From Bog-473 sp963707835 (GTDB taxonomy: Bacteria; Actinomycetota; Acidimicrobiia; Acidimicrobiales; RAAP-2), in the NCBI GenBank assembly GCA_963707835.1, contig CAVPRI010000001.1, forward strand, positions 496,001 to 560,000: DNA of 64,000 nucleotides, given 5' to 3'. This document shows, one piece after another, positions 55,009 to 63,527 of the stretch. The position numbers and the translations under genes are program-made. Within the stretch, counting starts at the first letter, position 1; every line of letters begins with the position of its first letter. The notes beneath the pieces are model-generated. The model had not been told where the DNA came from, searched no databases, and was given only the letters and a program-made list of their open reading frames with translations.

Positions 55009-56853
55009 GTCGCGTCCTGAGCCGTGATCGCGCGTCGACGACGGACGGCCAGAAGTCGTTCCAGCCGTCGGGCAGGACCTTGCGGCCTTGTTCGGTTGCG
55101 GTAGCCGCTTGACGAGTCGGTCGATGTCGTCGATCGTGCTCGGGCGATGTGGCGAGGGCGGTGAGAACGGCCTCCAGCACGCCGAGCCGCCGTCTCCATG
55201 CTGCGAAGCTCCGAAGCTGCCGCGGCCGTGGCTCTCGGGGAACCAGCCTTCGCGGCCGGCGAGCTGCAGCAGGAGCAGGATGAAGCGCAGGAACTCGCTG
55301 GTGGTGCCGATGCGGCGGGCCAGGACGCGGTCGAGCCGGTCGGCTGGGTCGCCGACGAGGCGGGCCAGCACGACGGAGCTGACCTCGACGCGGCGCTGAG
55401 CCCGTTCCCCGAGGCGAGTCGCAGGACGAGGAAGGGCGTGATCTCCTCGACCTCGGACGAGCTGCCAGCGATGATCGAGGCGCATTCCGAATGACGGGCG
55501 GTGCGGCTGGCCGGTCAGGGTCAGGAGTTCGACGGTGAGTTCGGTGTCCGCGTGGAAGCGCGGACGCCGCGTCGCAGCGGCTCGTCGGAGCGAACCCATA
55601 GCAGCGGGGTCTCGTGCTCGCCCTCGACGGTGGCGGTGTACGTGAGGGAGCTCAGATCGCGAAGGGCGTTCTCGAAGGTGCGGCGGAGTTCTTCCTCGGC
55701 CGTTTCCTCGACGGCGTCGCCGAGCGTGTGCGGTAGCAGGATCCGGCCGAAGCCCGACGCTCCGACTGCGCCGAGCGTGGCTTCGAACGCCGTAGGTGCC
55801 GACTCTGCCGACGATCTCGACGAGCAGCTCATCGTTGCCGCCCCAGGCCGCATCGGTTGCGTTCGCCGAGCCGATGAAGACGTGCGCCTGCCTGTTGCGC
55901 TCGACGATGTAGAGCTTGGCGTGAAGACCGGAAAGCGACCAGCGCAGCCCGGCCTCGTCCGAATCGGGATCGGGGATGGCGGCGTTCTCGTCGAGGACTC
56001 GAAGGTCGGCGTGGTCTGTCGAGCCAGTCGCGCCACTCTGTCTCCGAGAGCGTTGAGTTCCTCGCCGCGTGAGAGCAGGACGCACTCCCCTGCTCCGTCC
56101 GGCCACACGTGATCGAGGCCTGCGTCGTTGAGGAAGGGCGACACGACGAGGCGGCGGTATCCCGTCCATGTTCGGGCGCGTCCTGCACGGCCAGGCCCGA
56201 AGACGTGGAAGTCGAGCCAGTCCTTGCTCGGCGACGACGTTGTCGGGGCGTTCCCACTCGACGTAGCGGACGGCCTCGAGCGAGCTCGCTGATCGCGGCC
56301 GCGCGCGGTCTGGCGGGCACGCCGGCCGGGACGCGCCCGGCCAGGGACGCGAGGAGGTCGGCGATCGGCCGGTTGACAGCATGCGCGGCTGAAGGGTGCG
56401 GCGGCCCTCCAGGCTGATGACGACATCCCACGCCCGGTCATGGGTGAGGTTGCGGGAGCCGCAGACGAGGCGAAACCGCTCGCTCCCGTCGTCGTTGACG
56501 AACCGCAGCACCCAGAGCTTGGGGTGGAACAGGTGACCGGGGCGGGTGCCTTGACCTGATGGACCATCGGTTCGAGGAACGCCAGGAGATCGTTGCGCTG
56601 GGAGGGCACGGCGACACGTGCCCGGCCTGGCAGAAGATGTCGATGCGGTCGGAGTAGTTGCGGATCGCCTGAAGGATGCTGAGCGGGTCGGTCGAAGAGC
56701 TGCAGGTCGGCGCCGGCAAGTCCCAGCGGCACGGGCAGGAGCGCCGTGAGGTGCAGGGTGAACGTGGTGGCCACCGCACGCTCGAGCCGGAAGCCCGGCG
56801 TCCGGCGGCGCCAGCAGGTCGACGAGCAGGGTGCGGTCGTCAGGCGACAGCAT
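55005..56853 (-). CDS. PLD-like nuclease (frame breaks)
   Basis: ATG 56853 (MLSPDDRTLLVDLL) lies inside the 3' end of the DUF6361 gene. About 616 residues. Two HKD half-sites are seen: FHPKLWVLRFVNDDG with CGSRNLTHDRAWD near residues 125-155, and GLHAKLYIVERNRQ with FIGSANATDAAWGGNDE near residues 310-340. This is the two-motif layout of PLD-family nucleases and of DrmC-like defence proteins. The last residues overlap the helicase ATG. Several frame breaks are present. It probably cuts or senses foreign DNA with the coupled helicase. Confidence 0.8.
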
Positions 56854-58109
56854 GTTCGTCTTCGGATTCGGGCTCGTTGAGGCCGGCGGCGAATATCGGT
56901 CAGCATGCGCTGGACCTGCGGCCAGCGGAACGACGAGCGGCCCGGTTCCGGCGTCGCCCGTCCATTCGTCGAGGCGCTTCTTGTTCGCAAGACGCGCCTG
57001 GCCGCGCTTGTGCTCAATCTCGCGTTCCGGATGAGGTCGCGAGCATCCGATGACGCGATGGCGGAGGCCTCTCGCGAGAAGGGTCGCCCACCCGTCGAGG
57101 AAGCGGCGGGTCGCAGGCGGGATGCGCACCGGTGGTCGAGGATGCAGTCCCAGAAGTCATCGATCCGGGCAGCCCAACTCGGCAAGGCGTACGCCGCGTG
57201 GCGGCATCGGCCGCCACTCATCGAGGCGCGGGCGGTAGTTGTCGACCGACGTGGCGTCCGTCGCTTCGAGGTCGGTGTCGAGGCGCTCTTCGGCGAGCAT
57301 CGAGGTTGTAGAGGAGAGCGGCACCGTGTGCGGCGCACGAGAACTGCTCGGCATGGTGGACCAGATCGGCGATCGACTGCGGCGTGTCGGTTGGCAGTGT
57401 CGCGTCCCAGATCGCGTCGGCGTGCAGCGAGGCCTGGCCGCGGCGGAGGTCCGGATGTAGGCGGTGAGCAGGCTCGTCGGCTGGTCCGGATCGGTCGGAC
57501 GAGATGATCCGCTCGCAGAGCCATTCGGCCTCGTCGCGGGTCAGGTCGAAGGTGGCGACCTTGAAGCGGAAGAGGTCGGGCGGGGGGTCGGGGATGTCGC
57601 GCTGCCAGAACGAGGGAGTACGGTCGCCGATCTCGTCTTCGGCATCCAGCGGCGGCGAGACCGCGGGCGACATGGCGGCCGTACTGGCGGATGGTCAATG
57701 ACGGCGCCAGGAAGATGCCGTAGCGGATCAGCCCGCCCCAGAAGATGGCCGACGGGAGGGTGCGGACGTTCTTGCCCGGCTTCGACGCCGATCAGGCCGG
57801 CCGTGATCCCCGCCGGCCCGGAGGGCCTCGATGAGGCTGCGCTCCATGTCGGTGGCCTTGGCGACGAGCTGGTGGGGGTGCCGTCTGCTCGGCCCGGCGG
57901 AAGAGCCAGGGCACGAAGAGGAAGTAGCGGGCGCGGGTCTGGATGACCGACGTGCCCGGGAACAGGGAGTTGCTGATCGCGTCCCGGACGGTGCCGATGC
58001 CGAGGTCATCGACGGTGCCCTTGTCCGAGAAGAGCTGGAGCATCTCCCGGACCCTGCGCTGGTCTTCCTCTGAGTGGTCCAGCCAGCTGATCGAACGATC
58101 CCACGCCAC
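56840..58109 (-). CDS. DUF6361-family protein (frame breaks)
   Basis: GTG 58109. The N-terminus has SISWLDHSEEDQRRVREML, LGIGTVRDAISNSLFPGTS and QTRARYFLFVPWLFRR, the hallmark of DUF6361. The middle part reads FWGGLIRYGIFLAPSLTI and PSFWQRDIPDPPPDLFRF. The end, which has FAAGLNEPESEDEHAVA, overlaps the PLD ATG by 14 bases. The joined length is about 423 residues. The family has no known activity but occurs beside PLD and helicase genes. At least four frame breaks are present; one is repaired by shortening GGGG to GGG at about 57800. Confidence 0.78.
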
Positions 58110-58309
58110 GGCCCTCCATGTCCGAGCGGGCCGTTCCGGCGCTCGTCGATCACAAGGTACCTCGGAGGTGGTGCGCGGTCCGGGGTGGTTCGGCCGAGGA
58201 CCGACACGGGGCGGCTGAGCGGAGTCCAGAGGAAAGACCGCGACGCACTCTCGAGGCGGCCTTCCGATCAGGAGGCCATGGGTGCCAGCAGGGAGGCGGC
58301 CAAGGGTGT

Positions 58310-59164
58310 CTACGTCGTAGGGACCATGGGGGGCAGTGCGGTTCCAAGGCGGTCAGCGACATGCATGACGTCGACCTCGGTGAGAGGTCCATCAGCAGCG
58401 ATCATCTCGGCAAGCTTCTGACCCAGGTGACCCAGGCATCGTGGAGTCGGAAGGGCTTCGGGAAAAGCTTCCATTCGGCATCGATGAAGCAGAGTGCGGC
58501 GTGGATAGGGACATCAACATCGCCAAGCGCTGTGCGGACCGCCTCGACCTGCCATCGCAGCCCCTCGGCAAGTTTGGTGCGGTCACGTCCATTCACGTAG
58601 AGGCGGTAATCGGTCTTGAACCATCCACCCTTGTCTCGCCGCTCCACCAGCCCCGTGTACGTCTTCGCGTCGATGACCCATACACCTGAGGCAGCGATTG
58701 CGATGTGATCGATGTTCCCACGGGTCTTTGCAACCTTGCAGTCGTGGAGGAGGACAGCTCGGTCACCGACACGCTTGGTGAGACTCTCGGCGAGACGCCG
58801 TTCGCCTTCGGATCCCTTCTTCCATGCCCGAGTGGACTGAGGGTCGTCAGAGAGAAACTTCACAACTCCCGCGAGGCGGCCCCACTTCTGATCAATCTTC
58901 GCTTCGCGACGTTGGTGCCGCTTCTGGTACTCACGAGCAGCGGACACGCCGGCCTCGCCGGTGACCGGCCGTCCAGAATCGTTCAGGGTGGTCTTCTGGA
59001 TCGGCTACTGGCTCTACTGTGGTCACGCCGAATGCCTCGACGCATTGGAGACACGTCGTCGTCCGCGCCTCAGAGTCCCACTGGGCCTGGGTAGACGCGG
59101 GCAAAGGGATCCCGCACGTGGCGCAGGTGTCATCACGTCGCAGGGGGATGATCTTGGTCGCCAT
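58310..59164 (-). CDS. NERD-domain protein with N-terminal zinc ribbon (two frame breaks)
   Basis: ATG 59164 overlaps the HNH-gene TGA (ATGA). Residues 1-75 have a CxxC...CxxC zinc ribbon (DDTCATCGIPLPAS, TTTCLQCVEAFG). After a break near 58975 comes SAAREYQKRHQRREAKIDQK and the NERD core: AWKKGSEGERRLAESLTKRV, HDCKVAKTRGNIDHIAIAAS and WVIDAKTYTGLVERRDKG, with D and the E/D-x-K-like DAK of a PD-(D/E)XK fold. A second break near 58428 leads to the true stop at 58310. About 285 residues. NERD proteins are predicted nucleases. It is coupled to the HNH endonuclease. Confidence 0.83.
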
Positions 59165-60000
59165 CAATCCATTGTGGCCCGTAGCTGTGACGGTGGCTCA
59201 GTCAGGGGACCTGGCACGGACAATTGCTCCTTGAGCTCTTCCACGGTGAATGCCGGTCGCCTGCGGTGCAGCATGGCGTGACAGTTCGGGCAGACGGGGC
59301 GGAGGTCGTTGACCGGATCCACCCGGTAGTCGCTCCCGACCGCTGACAGCTCACGGAGGTGGTGGACGTGGATGAACCCCTTGCCGATTGATCCGTATCG
59401 ATCCTCGAAGCTCAGGCCGCAAACGGCACAGGCTGGTCCCCAATGCGACAGGCAGGCAGCACGGGCTCGGGGGTCACGCTCGTAGCGATTCACCTCAGCG
59501 CGTGTGACTGCTCCTTCGGCGAACGTCTCCCCAGCGGGAAGCTCCTCCGGCGAGTGGAAGAGGACCGCCTCGGCATGGCTGGACCAGAGGTGCTCGACTG
59601 TGGCAGCTGCTGAGGCGGGAAGTTCGACCCCCGAACCCTGCATGCGGTCCCAACGGACCTCCGGAACCTGGGCGTTCAGGATCTCCACAGGCAGGCGGTC
59701 CTCGGGATCGACGATCGTGTCCCATTCCACCTGGGCGTACGTAGTCAGGCGACCCGATCCATCCCAGTGGGGCCCCGACTCAACTTCGGAGGTGAATCGG
59801 CCGCTGGCAACGATCCCCCGGTCCTGCCGCTGGCGGAGGAGGAAGGCACGGTCGCCCACGGCGATGCCGCCAGAGCGGATACCCACACTCCAACGATCCT
59901 GATGACGGTTGCCACCGCTGGTGGTCCGCACGGCCCGCTGATACTCATCCGAAGGCCACTCCCAACGGTCCGGGTTCCAGGTCAGGATGAAGGTCGCCAT
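59164..60000 (-). CDS. EVE-like/HNH endonuclease
   Basis: 278 residues from ATG 60000 (MATFILTWNPDRW); upstream in-frame sequence to 60111 is not coding-like. Residues 1-85 look like an EVE/PUA domain (TFILTWNPDRW, RWSVGIRSGGIAVGDRAFLL, GIVASGRFTSEV), which can bind modified cytosine. The C-terminus is HNH: CAVCGLSFEDRYG, IHVHHLRELS, VNDLRPVCPNCHAMLHRRR, with zinc-binding Cys pairs. EVE-HNH proteins include modification-dependent restriction enzymes. The gene is intact in contrast to its neighbours and is the first gene of the minus-strand defence block. Confidence 0.85.
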   Translation of the reverse strand: MATFILTWNPDRWEWPSDEYQRAVRTTSGGNRHQDRWSVGIRSGGIAVGDRAFLLRQRQDRGIVASGRFTSEVESGPHWDGSGRLTTYAQVEWDTIVDPEDRLPVEILNAQVPEVRWDRMQGSGVELPASAAATVEHLWSSHAEAVLFHSPEELPAGETFAEGAVTRAEVNRYERDPRARAACLSHWGPACAVCGLSFEDRYGSIGKGFIHVHHLRELSAVGSDYRVDPVNDLRPVCPNCHAMLHRRRPAFTVEELKEQLSVPGPLTEPPSQLRATMD

Positions 60001-60150
60001 TCTCCTCATTCTGCCGCTTGGGTGCCGATCGACGTCTTCTGCGTCACGCCAGCTGGCTGACCCCGAGTGCTCGTTGGAGCCACTCGGAACCCCTAATGGT
60101 GTTATGCACACACTTGCACCTGTCGGTGCCCGACCGCCCTGGCCCGCCGA

Positions 60151-60307
60151 CGCCTACAGGCGGGGAGCGACCGGTCGCCCGACAGAAGATCGGGCATCCA
60201 GGCCGGCCGGTTCCCGGCCGGCCAACTCCATTGTGATCAGGGGTGACTCTCCGGGCCGTCAAGGGACGGCGCCGACACGTCGGCGCCTCGGCTTCGCCGC
60301 CCTTGAC
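60151..60307. repeat. Stacked inverted repeats between the defence block and xis
   Basis: Five palindromic elements in about 160 bases: CGCC-TACA-GGCG (60151-60162); GCGACCGGTCGC (60167-60178); GCCCGA with TCGGGC (60177-60195); GGCCGGCCGG-TTC-CCGGCCGGCC (60201-60223); GGCGCCGAC-AC-GTCGGCGCC (60268-60287). The last is framed by GTCAAGGG (60258) and CCCTTGAC (60300). They could act as oriT, a replication origin or terminators. Confidence 0.7.
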
Positions 60308-60357
60308 CGCCCTGGCCGTCGCGGAGCAGGCACAGAAATTTCAAGAAATTTGCCAGC

Positions 60358-60388
60358 TGTGGACATTTTTGTGGACGTCTCTGTGGAC
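60358..60388. repeat. Three 12-bp iterons before the excisionase gene
   Basis: TGTGGAC starts at 60358, 60370 and 60382, an exact 12-bp spacing. The units are TGTGGACATTTT, TGTGGACGTCTC and TGTGGACGTCCA. An AT-rich block with AGAAATTTCAAGAAATTT lies just upstream (60333-60351). This resembles an iteron-type initiator or Xis/regulator site. The remainder of 60001-60411 holds no gene I can support. Confidence 0.7.
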
Positions 60389-60411
60389 GTCCACAGCCCG
60401 ACGTGGCGTCC

Positions 60412-60643
60412 ATGACAACCCCATACCGCACACTCCAGACACCCGAAGAGCGCCTCGTCTACACCGTCGCCGAGGCCGGCGAGCTGCTCGGGATCTCCCG
60501 GGCCTTCGCCTACGAGCTGGTGGCCCGGGGCGAGCTCCCGGTGATCTGGCTCGGTCGCCGCCGCCTGGTTCCCAAGGTCGCCCTCTTGGCCCTGGTCGGC
60601 CAGACCCGGCCGAGGACCAGGCAGCCATCACGACCACGGCTGA
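60412..60643 (+). CDS. Excisionase/MerR-like helix-turn-helix protein
   Basis: ATG 60412 (GTG 60403 also possible). LVYTVAEAGELLGISRAFAY, then ELVARGELPVIWLGRRRLVP, is the HTH_17/excisionase pattern found just before relaxase genes in actinobacterial mobile elements. The reading frame is good to about 60610; a break then brings it to a TGA at 60641, giving about 77 residues. It probably bends DNA at the att site for excision or regulates transfer genes, with the iterons upstream as a likely target. Confidence 0.8.
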
Positions 60644-60649
60644 GCCCGG

Positions 60650-63236
60650 GTGCTCTCCATCGCCAAGATGGTGGCCGCGCGCCGAGGACTACTACCTGCG
60701 CACCGTCGCCGCGGGCCGCGAGGAGTACTACACCGGGCTCGGGCGAGTCCCCCGGCTACTGGCTGGGCGAGGGTGCCCGGCTCCTCGGGCTCGAGCGGCG
60801 AGGTCGGCCCGGACGACCTCCGAGCCGTGCTCGCCGGCGTCTCGCCCCACGGCGAGATCCTGACCGCCGGCGGGGTGGCCGAGGCCAGGCGGGTGGCGGG
60901 CTTCGACCTCACCTTCTCGGCCCCCAAATCGGTCTCCCTCCTCTACGGGCTCTCGGATCCGCGACGTCTCGGCCACCGTCCGCGCCGTCCACGCCGACGC
61001 AGTCGCCCAGGCCCTCGACTACCTCGAGCGCCAGGCGCTGCGCGTCCGCCGGGGAGCCGGCGGGGCTACGCCGCATCGGGGCGCGAGGGACTGGTCGGCG
61101 GCCGCCTTCGTGCACCGCACCTCGCGGGCCGGCGACCCCCAGCTCCACACCCACGTGCTGGTGGCCAACGTGGCCCAGGGGGACGACGGCGCCTGGTCGG
61201 CCCCCGACGCCCGCCTGATCTACGTCCACACCCGCACGGCCGGCTTCGTGTACCAGGCCGCCCTGCGCGCCGGGCTCGGCAAGGCCCTCGGCGTCCGCTT
61301 CGGCCCGGTGACCCGCGGCATGGCCGAGCTGGACGGGGTGCCCAAGACGCTGCTGCGGGCCTTCTCGACCCGTCGGCGCGAGATCGAGGGGCTCATGGCC
61401 GCCACCGGCGTGCACATCGCCCGGGCCGCCGAGGTGGCCGCCCTCGTCACCCGCTCGCCCAAGGACCTCGCAGTCGACGTCGGGCCACGACGTGGGCTGC
61501 GGCAGCGCTGGCTGGCCCAGGCCGCCGCGCTCGGTCTCGGCGCCGGGCGGCCCGAGCGCGGCGCGCTCGACCACCTGCTCGGGGCCGAGCGCTGGGCGCC
61601 CCCGAGCGCCGGCGAGGTCGAGAGCTGCTCGATCGCCTCGTCGGGCCCGAGGGACTCACGGCGCTCGAGTTCGACCTTCGAGCGCCGCGACGTGGTCCGG
61701 GCGGTGGCCGAGGGCCTGCCCCGGGGCGCCACGCGTGCGCGACGTCGAGGTCATCGCCGATCGGGTCCTCGGCGCTCCCGACGTCGTCGCCCTGCCGAGC
61801 GTCGGGCGGGGAGGCGAGGTCCGCCACACCACGCTCGAGCTCCTGGCGCTCGAGCGCTCGCTCCTCGACGCCGCCGGCCGGCTACGCCACGCGCGGCCGC
61901 GGCGTGGCCGATCGACGCGGACCTGGTCGCGGCCGCTCGACCACTTCCCGCTGCTCTCGGGCGAGCAGGCGGCCATGGTCGAGCGCCTCGCCACCTCGGG
62001 CGCCGGCGTCGAGGTCGTGGTGGGCAAGGCCGGGGCCGGCAAGACCCTGGCCCTGGCCGCCGCCAGGATGGCGTGGGAAGGCGAGCGGCTACCGCGTGCT
62101 CGGCACGGCGCTCTCGGCCCGCGCGGCCCGGGGGCTGCGCGGACGGGGCGGGCATCGAGTCGCGACACCTTGGCCCGCGTGCTGGCCGGCATCGACGCCG
62201 GGTCGCTCGCGCCTCGGGCCCGCCGACGTGGTCGTCCTCGACGAGGCCGGCATGGTGGGGACCAGGGCGCTGGCCCGACTCGTCGAGGCGACCGACGACG
62301 CCGGGGCCAAGGTGGTCCTCGTCGGCGATCCCCGCCAGCTGCCCGAGATCGAGGCCGGCGGCGCGCTGGCCGGCGCTCGTCGAGCGGGTCGGCGCCATCG
62401 AGCTCACCGAGAACCGGCGCCAGCGTGAGCCCTGGGAGCGCGTCGCCCTCGACGCCTTGCGCCTCGGGCGGGCCGACGTGGCGCTCGCCACCTACGAGCG
62501 GGCCGGGCGGGTCCACAGCCGCGCCGACCATGGCCGAGGCGCAGCGCGAGCCTGGTCGAGCGCTGGGCCGAGTCGCTACCGCGACGGCCACGACGCCGTG
62601 ATGCTGGCCGTCGGGCGCGCCGAGGTGGCGAGCCCTCAACGAGGCCGCCCGCGCCACGCTGCGGCGCTCGGGCCGCCTCGGCGCCGACGTGCTCGAGGTC
62701 GACGGGCTCGGGCTTCGCCGCTGGGCGACAAGGTGATGTGCCTGCGCAACGACCGGCGCCTCGGCGTGATGAACGGCACGATCGGCACGGTCGAGCGCGC
62801 CGTCGGCCAGGTCTGGTCGATCGAGACGGCCGACGGGCCACGCGCCTGCTGCCCGAGGCCTACCTCGAGGCCGGCCACCTGGGCCACGCCTACGCGCTGA
62901 CCGTCCACAAGGCCCAGGGCCTGACGGTCGAGCGGGCCTTCGTGCTCGCCGAGCGAGTCGCTCACCCAAGAGGCCGGCTACGTGGCCATGAGCAGGGCCC
63001 GCGAGGTCGACCGAGCTCTTCGTCCCGCTCGGAGCGGTGGCCGACGACGCCGGCGCACGACCCGCGCCGCGCTCGAGGTGCCCGACCCGCTCGCCGATCT
63101 GACGGCGGCGCCTGGGCAGACCTCGCGGGCCAAGCGGCTCGCCACTCGACGAGCTCGACGGCGGAGCAGCTCGGCGACGAGGGCACCGAGCGGCGTGTCG
63201 GAACCGACGGGGTCCGGGAGTGCCCGACCCGGGTGA
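60650..63236 (+). CDS. MobF-type relaxase/helicase (TrwC/TraA-like), many frame breaks
   Basis: GTG 60650, 6 bases after the xis stop. The first residues, MLSIAKM-like with EDYYLRTVAAGREEYYTGLG, match TrwC-type relaxases. Then come DLTFSAPKSVSLLYGLSDP and the metal triad segment DPQLHTHVLVANVAQG. The helicase part has Walker A VVVGKAGAGKTLALAAARM, Walker B DVVVLDEAGMVGTRALARLV, VVLVGDPRQLPEIEAGG, ELTENRRQ and YALTVHKAQGLTVERAFVLA. About 860 residues if joined. Ten or more breaks occur, most cured by deleting one G or C. It would nick oriT and unwind the transferred strand. Confidence 0.85.
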
Positions 63237-63527
63237 ATCGCCGGCGGCTGGGGTCTATCGTTTTCGCCACGCGACGAGGGGAGTCGGCGAGGGTGCGGCC
63301 GATGGGTGCGAACCAGCGGCTGAACGAGCGGCACCGGGCTCCGACCGATCGGTGTCGAGGTCACCGTGCGGCTCGGTGACGCCCAGCGCCGCCTCGCCGA
63401 CAGAGATCGCCGGCTGGGCCGGTGCCGCGAGCTCGAGCCGCCGGGCCGCTCACGAGGTCGAGGCCGGTGAGGGGCAAGCGCAGGCGCCGGCAGGCCGACC
63501 GCGGGCCTCGGGCGTTCCCCGACCGAC
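63237..63527 (+). other. Short arginine-rich coding-like stretch between relaxase and coupling protein
   Basis: 290 bases. One frame reads MGANQRLNERHRAPTDR from 63302, and another reads VTVRLGDAQRRLADRDRRL, which look like pieces of one small helical protein split by a frame break. No family is recognised and the ends are not fixed. Nothing else is seen here. Confidence 0.3.

Noticed and set aside
43414..60000. Assignment of the island to DISARM or BREX
   Set aside because: No DUF1998 (DrmB) protein is seen for DISARM and no PglZ, BrxC or Lon-like genes for BREX; only PLD and helicase elements are shared.
60358..60388. CRISPR array
   Set aside because: Only three 12-bp units without spacers of regular length and no cas genes; iterons or operators fit better.
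43414..63236. Programmed frameshifting as the cause of the many frame breaks
   Set aside because: Breaks occur many times per gene, in unrelated genes and without slippery heptamers; no biological recoding works at this density.
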